Shown piece after piece: positions 45,021 through 54,335 of a DNA stretch of 64,000 bases (position 1 is its first letter; every line of letters begins with the position of its first letter). Both the position numbers and the translations under genes were made by a program. Origin of the DNA: Ulvibacter litoralis (GTDB lineage Bacteria; Bacteroidota; Bacteroidia; Flavobacteriales; Flavobacteriaceae); contig NZ_FNBA01000005.1 in assembly GCF_900102055.1 (NCBI RefSeq), positions 1 through 64,000 on the forward strand, written 5' to 3'. Under the pieces are notes generated by a model. It made no database searches. It was not told where the DNA came from and saw nothing but the letters and a program-made list of their open reading frames with translations.

Positions 45021-46145
45021 CTACTTAATTTTTTTCTGTGCTCGTTTTTGTTGTCGTGCTGCTTTTTTTCGAGCCTTTTGAATCTTCTTGAATTCTAGTT
45101 CGTTTTTATACGCTTGTTTTTGCGCTTCTTTTTTCTGCTGAAGCTCTTCTGGAGACAGTTGAGGTTCCCAGTCATGGTCTATAGCAATTATTCCTGAGGT
45201 GACAACAACTTCCCCTAACATTGAATCATAAGAAGCTTCTAACTGTACCGAAATCGTATTTGAAATCGTAGAAAGGGTGATTTCTTTTGTTTCAAATCCG
45301 ATATAACTGAAAGATAATACTGTGTTTGGTGTCGTATTTAAGGTGTAATTTCCGTCAAAATCGGTTTGAGTGCCCGTGCTTGTTCCTTTCACAATCACAT
45401 TTGCGCCTGGAAGTGGTTGTCCTTCATTGTCGGTTACAGTTCCTTTTATGGTAATTTCTTCGGAAGCTTTTTCTTCTACAATTTCTATTTTTTCTTCAAT
45501 AGGTGGAGGTGCAATTTTGCCCATCACAGTGGTTTTTAGTTCCGAAGTAAATAGAACAACATCTTTTTTAGAAGCAGTGCCTTTCATTTGAACGGACGCA
45601 TCGAAAAAACCATTAATATGAAACACAAGGATTTGATTGTCGATGGTGGTGATGCTGTAGTTACCATCTTTATCGGTGTACGTTGTTTTGCCTGTTTCTT
45701 GAGCTGTAATCAATACATTGTTTAGCGGAATTCCTTCGGAAGAAGATACGTTTCCAGTGATGGTTACAATCGCTCTATTTGGAGTGCTGTAGCTGCCAAT
45801 ACCCAAGGAGGTGTAATTTTTTTCTGAAGTTGTAGTTGCTGAATTTACTGAAGCCACCGACCCTAACAGTGATAGCGGAAGTAATAAAGAAGCAGCATAC
45901 GAAGTAAAGTTTGTACTCGACTTGCGCTCTAGTTTTAGCTCACGATCGAGTTGAGTCGTTTTAAAACGGCCACATAAGTTTGTACCGCTAGTAGCTATTT
46001 TAACCAAATCTTCGTCCGTCTTATTCGTAAAGTCGATCACCTCTTTGGTACATACTTTACAAAACTTTCCTTTTTCAGTTTGTGTCATTTTTTCCCAGCC
46101 TTCGTGACAAGGTTCTGGAATACGGATGGTAATTGCTTTTTTCAT
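45021..46145 (-). CDS. Cys-motif, membrane anchor and carboxypeptidase-regulatory-like domains
   Basis: 374 aa. No signal peptide. Residues 1-60 form a cytoplasmic Cys-rich module (Cys13, Cys29, Cys32, Cys58 in PCHEGWEKM, GKFCKVCTKEVIDFT, NLCGRF) seen in other Bacteroidota proteins and probably metal-binding. A hydrophobic segment (about 82-102, YAASLLLPLSLLGSVASV) is the likely membrane span. Two beta-sandwich domains of the carboxypeptidase-regulatory type follow (VTITGNVSSSEGIPLNNVLI and GTVTDNEGQPLPGANVIVKG with DFDGNYTL). A Lys/Arg/Gln-rich tail closes it. The second domain resembles the N-terminal domain of SusC/TonB receptors. Role unknown; topology suggests signalling or anchoring. 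Confidence 0.82.
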   Translation of the reverse strand: MKKAITIRIPEPCHEGWEKMTQTEKGKFCKVCTKEVIDFTNKTDEDLVKIATSGTNLCGRFKTTQLDRELKLERKSSTNFTSYAASLLLPLSLLGSVASVNSATTTSEKNYTSLGIGSYSTPNRAIVTITGNVSSSEGIPLNNVLITAQETGKTTYTDKDGNYSITTIDNQILVFHINGFFDASVQMKGTASKKDVVLFTSELKTTVMGKIAPPPIEEKIEIVEEKASEEITIKGTVTDNEGQPLPGANVIVKGTSTGTQTDFDGNYTLNTTPNTVLSFSYIGFETKEITLSTISNTISVQLEASYDSMLGEVVVTSGIIAIDHDWEPQLSPEELQQKKEAQKQAYKNELEFKKIQKARKKAARQQKRAQKKIK

Positions 46146-46193
46146 GTTCGATGGTTTTGATATACCAAAGCACTCAAAAAAAAGACCAAAAAA

Positions 46194-46220
46194 AAACAGC
46201 CGTTGAGGGAACAGCTGTTT
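46194..46220 (-). terminator. Terminator of the glutaminyl cyclase gene
   Basis: AAACAGC and GCTGTTT (46194-46200 with 46214-46220), followed on the minus strand by a long T-run, 43 bp after the cyclase stop. Confidence 0.75.
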
Positions 46221-46262
46221 TTGGTTAGGGAACGATCCTTTTTGAATCGTGTGTGATGCGGA

Positions 46263-47318
46263 TTATTTCTGAATCACTTCAATTTTGAATAATTTGTCCC
46301 AATTTTTTCCAGTAATAAATAATACGTCTTCCTCTCCGTGATATGCAATTCCGTTTAGTACGTCTAACTTATCGTGTTGTGTAACTTGGTTTTTTAAATC
46401 ACTTAAATCGATCACACCTTCAACAGCACCGCTTGCAGGGTCTACAATTGCAATGGCATCTCTTTGATAAATATTTGCATAGATTTTTCCGTTCACCCAT
46501 TCCAATTCGTTTACCTTCGGAATTTTACTAGTGTTGGTATATAATTCGATATACGACTCTTCTGCAAGGGTTTCAGGATTTAACGTCCAGATTTTTTCGG
46601 TTCCATCACTTTTATAAATGTGTTCTCCGTTGTTGCACAATCCCCAGCCTTCTTTACTTTTTCCGTAGACAAAAGTCCCCGTTTTTTTAAAGTCGGAAAG
46701 GTTGTAGATAAAGCCCGTTTTCTCTTGCCATGTAAGTTGGTAAATTTTATCATTCAAAATAGTAAGTCCTTCTCCAAAATACGCATCGGCCAAGTCAACT
46801 TTTTTAAGAACTTCACCCGTTCGGTAGTCTGTTTTGCGTAAAGACGAATGTTTGTATTGTCCGGTACTTTCATACAAAGTATCTCCATTAAATTCTAATC
46901 CTTGCGTATACGCATGAATATCGTGCGGATAGGTTTCAATAATTTTATAGGTATATAAGGTAGGTTTTGTTGCAGCTAAAATAGTGATCTTGTGCGTCAC
47001 GTCGTAACTCGTACCTTCGGCAAATATTTTTGCGATAATAGAACGATTTCCTAGCTTTTTATTTTCTAAAGAAATGTGAGTTTCTTGGTTTTTTTCAGAA
47101 GCACCAACTCTTTCCGTATCTAAATAATACGCAACAGAGTCAATCGTCATATTTTTTTGATTTGATAGTGCTACAGAAAGCTTGTCGGAAGGGGTGTAAT
47201 TCTTCTTATTTTCCTTAATCGTAATAGAAAAAAGGTCTTTTCCTAGTTTTGTGCTATTGCCGCAACTACCCATTAAAAGGACTAACGCAGTAACTATTAA
47301 TAATTTATACATTTTCAT
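46263..47318 (-). CDS. Glutaminyl-peptide cyclotransferase (beta-propeller type), lipoprotein
   Basis: 351 aa. The signal peptide lipidates the Cys in LLMGSC. A short beta domain (about 25-110) precedes the five-bladed propeller of the plant-type glutaminyl cyclase family: ETYPHDIHAYTQGLEFNGDTLYESTGQY is the signature, then YFGEGLTILNDKIYQLTW, GWGLCNNGEHIYKSDGTEKIW and LEWVNGKIYANIYQRDAIAIVDP, closing with NGIAYHGEEDVLFITGKNW. It converts N-terminal Gln to pyroglutamate. In Bacteroidota this modifies exported proteins after signal peptide removal: most of the GINYK proteins here begin their mature part at a Gln (AQ-N/S/T-G) and would be candidate substrates. Confidence 0.9.
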   Translation of the reverse strand: MKMYKLLIVTALVLLMGSCGNSTKLGKDLFSITIKENKKNYTPSDKLSVALSNQKNMTIDSVAYYLDTERVGASEKNQETHISLENKKLGNRSIIAKIFAEGTSYDVTHKITILAATKPTLYTYKIIETYPHDIHAYTQGLEFNGDTLYESTGQYKHSSLRKTDYRTGEVLKKVDLADAYFGEGLTILNDKIYQLTWQEKTGFIYNLSDFKKTGTFVYGKSKEGWGLCNNGEHIYKSDGTEKIWTLNPETLAEESYIELYTNTSKIPKVNELEWVNGKIYANIYQRDAIAIVDPASGAVEGVIDLSDLKNQVTQHDKLDVLNGIAYHGEEDVLFITGKNWDKLFKIEVIQK

Positions 47319-47372
47319 TGTAACTCAAATTTTTTCCGAAAGGTATTTATTATAATTGATAACTAAAAATCC

Positions 47373-47402
47373 TTGTTAAATATCCAAAATGCTTTATCTT
47401 TG
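47373..47402 (+). promoter_or_regulatory. ffs promoter
   Basis: TTG (47373-47375), 19 bp spacer, TATCTTTG (47395-47402): the best sigma-A promoter in the window. The RNA begins about 5 bp downstream. Confidence 0.75.
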
Positions 47403-47406
47403 CAGC

Positions 47407-47500
47407 GGCAAGTCCTACACAACTAGCTCCTGTTGAATCCCCCAGGGCGGGAACGCAGCAAGGGTAAACGGTCGTAGCAGTGTGATGTAGGTAGCTTGCC
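47407..47500 (+). ncRNA. ffs: Small signal recognition particle RNA (4.5S type)
   Basis: About 94 nt. GGCAAG at the 5' end pairs with CTTGCC at the 3' end, and the outer helix continues (TCCTACA with TGTGATGTAGG). The apical part carries the SRP domain IV signature: CCCCCAGGGCGGGAACGCAGCAAGGGTAA, split as an asymmetric loop (CAGGGCGGGA..GCAGCAAGG). It binds Ffh to target membrane and secreted proteins to SecYEG. There is no Alu domain, as in most Gram-negatives. A perfect promoter precedes it and ATTTTTTA follows as terminator. Confidence 0.93.
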
Positions 47501-47664
47501 ATTTTTTATGCCCTAATGTTTCGTAAAAAAGAAACACTTCCAACGGCTCCTTCAATCTATTTATTCGGTTTATTCTTCTAATAATTAGAAATCCTTTCTT
47601 TATTTTAAGCTACTGTTTGGAAATGTACGCACGTAGCTGCATCTTTGCGGTTTAATACCTATTT
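47501..47664. other. Intergenic between ffs and the SDR gene
   Basis: It contains the ffs T-run and, near 47638-47651, GCATCTTTG, one base off a -7 box for the SDR gene. A 21-codon ORF at 47516 is judged incidental. Confidence 0.4.
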
Positions 47665-48474
47665 ATGTCAAAAGTTGTATTTATTACAGGAGGTTCTTCA
47701 GGAATTGGGAAAGCAATAGGCGATTTCCTTTCAGAAAGAGGCTTTATCGTTTATGGTACGAGTCGAAATCCTTCAAAAAAACCTTCTACCTCAAATTTTC
47801 CTTTAGTAGCACTCGATGTTACCCTTCCAGAAACCATTACCGCAGCAGTTTCCGAAGTAATTAAAAAAGAAGGACGCATTGATGTTTTGGTAAACAACGC
47901 TGGTGTAGGAATTACGGGACCAATTGAGGAGACACCTACTAAAGAAATTGAACACGCTTTTAACACCAACTTTTTCGGACCTATTTTAGTGATGAAGGCA
48001 GTGTTGCCTCACATGCGAAATCAAGGAGGCGGAAAAATATTAAATATTACCTCAATTGCGGGATATATGGGATTGCCATATCGCGGTATCTATTCGGCAA
48101 CCAAAGCTGCTCTTGAAATTACCACGGAAGCCTTTCGAATGGAGACCAAACAATTTGGAATTCAGATGACCAATATAGCGCCTGGTGATTTTGCAACGAA
48201 TATTGTTGCGGGAAGATACCATGCACCTGTTTTAGAAGGTTCACCCTATAAAGATGCCTACGGAAAGACGCTAGCGATGATGAATGAGCACGTAGCTATA
48301 GGAGAAGATCCAACAAAAATGGCAAAAGTAGTACTCGAAATTATTGAAGCACCACGACCTCGCATACATTATAAGGTAGGAGCGCCGCTTCAGAAATTCT
48401 CAATTGTTTTAAAAAGAGTGTTGCCCGATAAACTGTATGAGCGTATGCTTTTAAATCATTATAAGTTGAAGTAG
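47665..48474 (+). CDS. Short-chain dehydrogenase/reductase
   Basis: 269 aa classical SDR. The nucleotide site is FITGGSSGIGKAIG (TGxxxGxG), with NNAG in VLVNNAGVG (near residue 79), ITSIAGYMG with the catalytic Ser, and Tyr143/Lys147 in YSATKAALEI. The Arg-Asn following the first fold (GTSRNP) favours NADP(H). The substrate is unknown; the PRIHYKVGAPLQKF C-terminus is common in Bacteroidota family members. It is a single gene downstream of ffs. Confidence 0.93.
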   Translation: MSKVVFITGGSSGIGKAIGDFLSERGFIVYGTSRNPSKKPSTSNFPLVALDVTLPETITAAVSEVIKKEGRIDVLVNNAGVGITGPIEETPTKEIEHAFNTNFFGPILVMKAVLPHMRNQGGGKILNITSIAGYMGLPYRGIYSATKAALEITTEAFRMETKQFGIQMTNIAPGDFATNIVAGRYHAPVLEGSPYKDAYGKTLAMMNEHVAIGEDPTKMAKVVLEIIEAPRPRIHYKVGAPLQKFSIVLKRVLPDKLYERMLLNHYKLK

Positions 48475-48615
48475 CTGTATTAAAGCGAAAGTATTTCAGT
48501 AACAGAAAAATAAAGAACAACTATTCTTAAACTTGTTTTTAGTGCTTATTTTTGTTTCTAGTACAAACAGTAACATTTCTTTGTACTTTTAAACCAATCA
48601 AAATATATTAAACCT

Positions 48616-49269
48616 ATGAAATTCTTTATCGATACCGCCAATTTAGATCAAATCCGTGAAGCCCAAGACCTTGGTGTTTTAGACGGCGTAACTACAAACC
48701 CTTCGCTAATGGCGAAAGAAGGAATTACAGGGCGAAATAATATACTGAAGCACTACGTGGCTATTTGTAACATAGTGGATGGTGATGTTTCTGCGGAAGT
48801 AATTGCTACCGATTATGAAGGAATGATAAAAGAAGGAGAAGAGTTAGCAGAGCTTCACGACCAGATTGTTGTAAAAATTCCGATGATTAAGGACGGAATT
48901 AAAGCGATTAAATATTTTAGCGATCACGGAATCCGTACCAACTGTACATTGGTGTTCTCAGCAGGACAAGCACTTTTAGCAGCAAAAGCGGGAGCAACGT
49001 ATATGTCTCCGTTTATTGGAAGACTAGACGATATTTCTACAGATGGATTAAATCTTATTGCTGAAATTCGTTTAATTTATGATAACTACGGATTTGAAAC
49101 TCAGATTTTAGCGGCTTCTGTGCGTCACACGATGCACGTTATAGAATGTGCTAAAATTGGTGCAGATGTGATGACAGGACCTTTGTCGTCTATTGAAGGA
49201 TTGCTAAAGCACCCCCTTACCGATATTGGATTGGCGAAGTTTCTAGAAGATTATAACAAAGGGAATTAA
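48616..49269 (+). CDS. Transaldolase-like aldolase (FSA/short transaldolase)
   Basis: 217 aa, the short TalC/FSA-type transaldolase. [36 protein letters not shown] is the classical start; the Schiff-base lysine is Lys87 in [12 protein letters not shown], and [32 protein letters not shown] completes the active site. The subfamily includes fructose-6-phosphate aldolase and true transaldolases; the missing oxidative pentose phosphate genes in the window do not help. In Bacteroidota it most likely serves as transaldolase in the pentose phosphate pathway. Confidence 0.93.
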   Translation: MKFFIDTANLDQIREAQDLGVLDGVTTNPSLMAKEGITGRNNILKHYVAICNIVDGDVSAEVIATDYEGMIKEGEELAELHDQIVVKIPMIKDGIKAIKYFSDHGIRTNCTLVFSAGQALLAAKAGATYMSPFIGRLDDISTDGLNLIAEIRLIYDNYGFETQILAASVRHTMHVIECAKIGADVMTGPLSSIEGLLKHPLTDIGLAKFLEDYNKGN

Positions 49270-49304
49270 TCTAATTGTAAAATTAGAGTACTGCAAAAGC
49301 GCAA

Positions 49305-50717
49305 TTACCGGTTTAAATAACCAAGTAGTTGCGCTTCCATATTTGAACTAAACAAGCTTAAGGTTCTGTCTAAAATAGTTCCGTCTTTTTCTACTATAAA
49401 GGTTTTACTGGCAGCATTTAACATTAACTTGTTCTCAGCTTCATCAATATTATCAAATTGATATTCGGTCGCAGTGTCGTATCCAGATTTGGTTACAACA
49501 GTACGCCACTTCTTGAAATGAGAGTCGGTGTTAATTCCGATGAAATCGTATTCAGGGTATTTCGATCTTAATTCGGCAGCTTTAATATGTGTATTTTTAA
49601 AGTGTTTTATAGATTGTGATGACCAAAAATAAATAACACTAGGCTTTTTTAAGATACTGTGAATGTCTTTTACAGTATTGTCTGTATTTAATAAAAAGAG
49701 GTTCGGAATTTTTTTGCCTGGAGAAAGTGCTAACGAAGCATTGTATAGTTTCGTCATTGCATTTTTATGCTGAGGATTCGTGTTTTTCGCCAAGAAGAAA
49801 TTAAACACTTCCGCTTTTTTATCATCATCCTTACTGTCTAAGATGTAATGGTAAACGTTTCTTCGAAGTAAGTTGTTTTTAAGTGTATCGTTTGTAATAA
49901 GACTATCAATGATTTTTACTTTATTATAAGCATGCAGGTATATTCTTTTATTAAAGTCTTCTTTTTCGGCATATTTTAAAAAGGCTAAGTTGTCGAAGTA
50001 ATTATTAAAAAAGAGGTAGTACGCGTAGTAAAAACGCAGGTTTTCGTTACCAAAATCTAATTGATCACGATAGTTGTAAAAATCTTTCGGAAAGCCTTCT
50101 TTTTTGGCTACTTCAAGTTCTCCTTTATTTGCGATAGTATAAAGTTCCTTTTTAGTATAGTCAGAATACGTGAAATTAGAAAGTGCTACTTCTTTAAAGC
50201 CTTCCCCTTCAAGTGGATTTTTAGCAATAAATTCGTCGTAAAGTTTTTTTCTATTGTCTTTCAGGGAATCTATTTTTTTCTGAAAGGCATTTGGAGAAAG
50301 ATTGTAATACGAAGGAATTAAACGTAATTCCTTTTCATGATACAAAAAAAGCTCCATTAACAAATTATTTCTTTCGGCACCTTTTCCTGTAAACGCTAGC
50401 GATTCATCAAAATCTACCGTGTTTACGCGCAACATTAAACTGTCTCCTGGTTCTAAATAAATTAGTTGGTATTCATTGTGTTTGAAAGAATACAGTCCAG
50501 ACTTAATACAACTTGGGTTGATAAGGAAGTGATTTTTTTTGTCAAGTTGAATGGTATCTATGGGGACTCTGTCCTTTAAAATGACAACATAGTCTAACTT
50601 AGGGTTTACAACTTGTCCGCCTATCCATGTATTCTCTGCTAAATTATCTTTAGCATTATTACAGGATAAAAATGGAATACAAAAAAGTAGTGGAAGTAGT
50701 TTTTTATACAAAAGCAA
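49305..50717 (-). CDS. Thioredoxin-fold lipoprotein lacking the CxxC
   Basis: 470 aa. The signal MLLYKKLLPLLFCIPFLSC lipidates Cys19. The N-terminal 110 residues form a DUF4369-like beta domain (WIGGQVVNPKLDYVVILKD, LEPGDSLMLRVN), then a long helical region. The C-terminal 130 residues are TlpA/thioredoxin-like: NLFLLNTDNTVKDIHSIL, KPSVIYFWSSQS, EYDFIGINTD, ASKTFIVEKDGTILDR. Where active relatives have WCxxC, this has W365-S366-S367-Q368-S369, so both cysteines are Ser and it cannot be a thiol oxidoreductase. Likely a binding or scaffolding role. Confidence 0.85.
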   Translation of the reverse strand: MLLYKKLLPLLFCIPFLSCNNAKDNLAENTWIGGQVVNPKLDYVVILKDRVPIDTIQLDKKNHFLINPSCIKSGLYSFKHNEYQLIYLEPGDSLMLRVNTVDFDESLAFTGKGAERNNLLMELFLYHEKELRLIPSYYNLSPNAFQKKIDSLKDNRKKLYDEFIAKNPLEGEGFKEVALSNFTYSDYTKKELYTIANKGELEVAKKEGFPKDFYNYRDQLDFGNENLRFYYAYYLFFNNYFDNLAFLKYAEKEDFNKRIYLHAYNKVKIIDSLITNDTLKNNLLRRNVYHYILDSKDDDKKAEVFNFFLAKNTNPQHKNAMTKLYNASLALSPGKKIPNLFLLNTDNTVKDIHSILKKPSVIYFWSSQSIKHFKNTHIKAAELRSKYPEYDFIGINTDSHFKKWRTVVTKSGYDTATEYQFDNIDEAENKLMLNAASKTFIVEKDGTILDRTLSLFSSNMEAQLLGYLNR

Positions 50718-50819
50718 CTGGGTTTATTCAACAAATTTAGCCTTCTTACATGCAACTACTTGTTAATTCCTCGTTAAAAGGAATTTTATAAAAGTTAATG
50801 TTTCTTCAATCAGGCATAA

Positions 50820-52478
<1,659 letters not shown>

Positions 52479-52486
52479 GCGTACTC

Positions 52487-52726
52487 TTACTCGTTAATTT
52501 CTTTTAGATATGTGGCAATTGTCTCTTCGGCGATTGCCATTTCATCTTTTCTGATAAACAGCATGCTCTGTCCTGCAATACCGTACGAAAATCCAGCCTG
52601 AACACTACTTTCATTGTCGTTACGCTCAATAGGAGTGATTCCTAGTTCATTCAAGCGTGCCACCAATCCTTTTGCAAGCATGGTAGGTCCTGTATAAATT
52701 CGTGTTGTTTCTTCGTTATTACTCAT
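52487..52726 (-). CDS. DUF2007-like small protein
   Basis: 79 aa. RIYTGPTMLAKGLVARLNELGITPIERNDNESS and the closing KDEMAIAEETIATYLKEINE fit the small DUF2007 fold (putative signal-transducing protein, one beta-alpha-beta unit related to PII/ACT-like folds). IRKDEM is the usual exit motif. Function unknown. It is convergent with the ABC-F gene, 8 bp between stops. Confidence 0.8.
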   Translation of the reverse strand: MSNNEETTRIYTGPTMLAKGLVARLNELGITPIERNDNESSVQAGFSYGIAGQSMLFIRKDEMAIAEETIATYLKEINE

Positions 52727-52992
52727 AATAATTTATTTTTTTAAGTTTCAGAAAATAGCTTACAATACTATTATCTTCTTGCATACGTTTTGTATTTGTT
52801 CTAACAATACATGCTTCAATTTATGACTTCGGAAACATACGTGTATTATTTATATTTTAAAATTACAGCGTAGTCTTTAGGTGGGCAACTATTTAACATT
52901 TTGAGTTTTCAAAGAATACTTTTCAAATTGTAGCGTGTTGTTGGTATATGTTTTGCTATTTAATTACATTTACACTATAAAAATTTAAAAGA

Positions 52993-53571
52993 ATGCATTT
53001 AAAAAATATCGTAACATTAGTCCTTTTGAGTGTTGTTTTTTCAACAGCAACTGCTCAAAAATATGCTTCAAAATCTGATTCTGAAGTAACTACAAAATGG
53101 AATGAGACTACCTTCTCTTCTAAAAAGACCATAAGTGACAATATTAAAGGGATTCCTTCTTTTTCTATTTTGAATGAAATTTTAAAAGATAAAGCAATCA
53201 CTAATTTATTGGCTTCCGAAGAAATGGTGACTGTATTTTTACCTACAGATGAAGCTTTTGAAGCGTTACCTAATAAACATAAAAAGGAGTTATTAGGCAA
53301 TTCAAAACGATTGTCGAAACTTATTCAGTTTGTAGCTATTCCAGGTAGGTTGGATTATAATTCTCTCATTACGGCTATTGAGAAGAATAGAGGAACCGCT
53401 TATTTTTCAACATTAGCTGGAGAACGAGTAGGAGCTAGGATGAAGGATGGTTCTGTTATTTTATACGACGGAGAGCGAAATATTGCTACGGTAACAGCAT
53501 TTGATTTCTATCATAAAAATGGTTTTTTTCATATTATGAATGGCCTGGTATTTCCAGTTCGTCCAGAATAG
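52993..53571 (+). CDS. Fasciclin-domain secreted protein
   Basis: 192 aa. The signal peptide ends STATAQ. A single FAS1 domain follows: SFSILNEILKDKAITNLLASEEMVTVFLPTDEAFEALP (H1 motif with FLPTDEAF), LIQFVAIPGRLDYNSLI, GERVGARMKDGSVILYD, NGFFHIMNGLVFPV (H2 motif). FAS1 proteins take part in adhesion. Compared with the next gene the H2 end is less canonical (H-x-M-N instead of HVID) and the domain has a long loop. It has a perfect terminator. Confidence 0.88.
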   Translation: MHLKNIVTLVLLSVVFSTATAQKYASKSDSEVTTKWNETTFSSKKTISDNIKGIPSFSILNEILKDKAITNLLASEEMVTVFLPTDEAFEALPNKHKKELLGNSKRLSKLIQFVAIPGRLDYNSLITAIEKNRGTAYFSTLAGERVGARMKDGSVILYDGERNIATVTAFDFYHKNGFFHIMNGLVFPVRPE

Positions 53572-53593
53572 TACAAACGTTAAATAAGTATTA

Positions 53594-53631
53594 AATGCGG
53601 AGAAGTCTAAAACCGGACTTCTCCGCATTTC
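53594..53631. terminator. Terminator between the two fasciclin genes
   Basis: A perfect 15-bp stem (53594-53608 with 53617-53631), GC-rich in the middle, with 8-nt loop; the T-run is short. Confidence 0.75.
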
Positions 53632-53674
53632 GTTTATATGGTCGTAATTAATAACAACAAAAAAAAAGAAAATT

Positions 53675-54262
53675 ATGAAACGATCAAACATTTTATCAGT
53701 ACTTGCATTATCAGTAACCTTATTTGTAGGAACATCTTCATTCGCACAAGACGGCATGATAAAAAAAGAAAAAACAGTAATGGTAGGGGGAGCAGCTATG
53801 TATCCTAGTAAAAACATTGTTGAGAACGCAGTAAACTCTAAAGATCACACCACGCTTGTAGCGGCAGTAAAAGCAGCCGAATTAGTAGATGTATTGCAAG
53901 GAGAGGGGCCTTTTACGGTATTTGCGCCTACTAATGCTGCTTTCGATAAATTACTCAAAGGAACTGTAGAAACCTTAGTAAAACCAGAGAACAAGAAAAT
54001 GCTACAAGGTATTCTTACCTATCATGTAGTTGCTGGTGATATGAAGGCGGCTGCGATTGTAGCAGCCATTAAAAAAGGAAATGGAAAAGCAACTTTTAAA
54101 ACTGTAAGTGGGGGTACGCTAACGGCAACTCTTAAAGGGAAAAAAGTGAAGTTGATGGATGAAAAAGGAGGCGCTGCTTGGGTGACAATTGCAGATGTAA
54201 ACCAGTCAAACGGTGTGATTCACGTAATTGATACGGTTTTATTGCCAAATGATAAGATGTAG
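53675..54262 (+). CDS. Fasciclin-domain secreted protein
   Basis: 195 aa. Signal peptide MKRSNILSVLALSVTLFVGTSSFAQ, then one FAS1 domain: DHTTLVAAVKAAELVDVLQGEGPFTVFAPTNAAFDKLL (H1 TVFAPTNAAF), ILTYHVVAGDM, GVIHVIDTVLLP (H2 HVIDTVLLP). It is the canonical Bacteroidota secreted FAS1 form of about 190 residues. It lies 100 bp after a divergent paralogue with a terminator between, so the two are transcribed separately. Role: adhesion or stress-related surface protein; ligand unknown. Confidence 0.93.
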   Translation: MKRSNILSVLALSVTLFVGTSSFAQDGMIKKEKTVMVGGAAMYPSKNIVENAVNSKDHTTLVAAVKAAELVDVLQGEGPFTVFAPTNAAFDKLLKGTVETLVKPENKKMLQGILTYHVVAGDMKAAAIVAAIKKGNGKATFKTVSGGTLTATLKGKKVKLMDEKGGAAWVTIADVNQSNGVIHVIDTVLLPNDKM

Positions 54263-54283
54263 TTTCATTCGTTTGTATTCATA

Positions 54284-54318
54284 AAAAAAGCATTGGTGTA
54301 AAACCAACGCTTTTTTGT
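54284..54318. terminator. Bidirectional terminator between FAS1 gene and pheT
   Basis: AAAAAAGCATTGGT and ACCAACGCTTTTTT form a stem with one mismatch, with T-runs on both strands, between convergent genes. Confidence 0.75.
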
Positions 54319-54335
54319 TTTTATAAAGGTTGTAA

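Noticed and set aside
47516-47581. 21-codon ORF (MFRKKETLPTAPSIYLFG...) after ffs
   Set aside because: Too short, no family, lies between the ffs terminator run and the next gene; kept only as a possibility.
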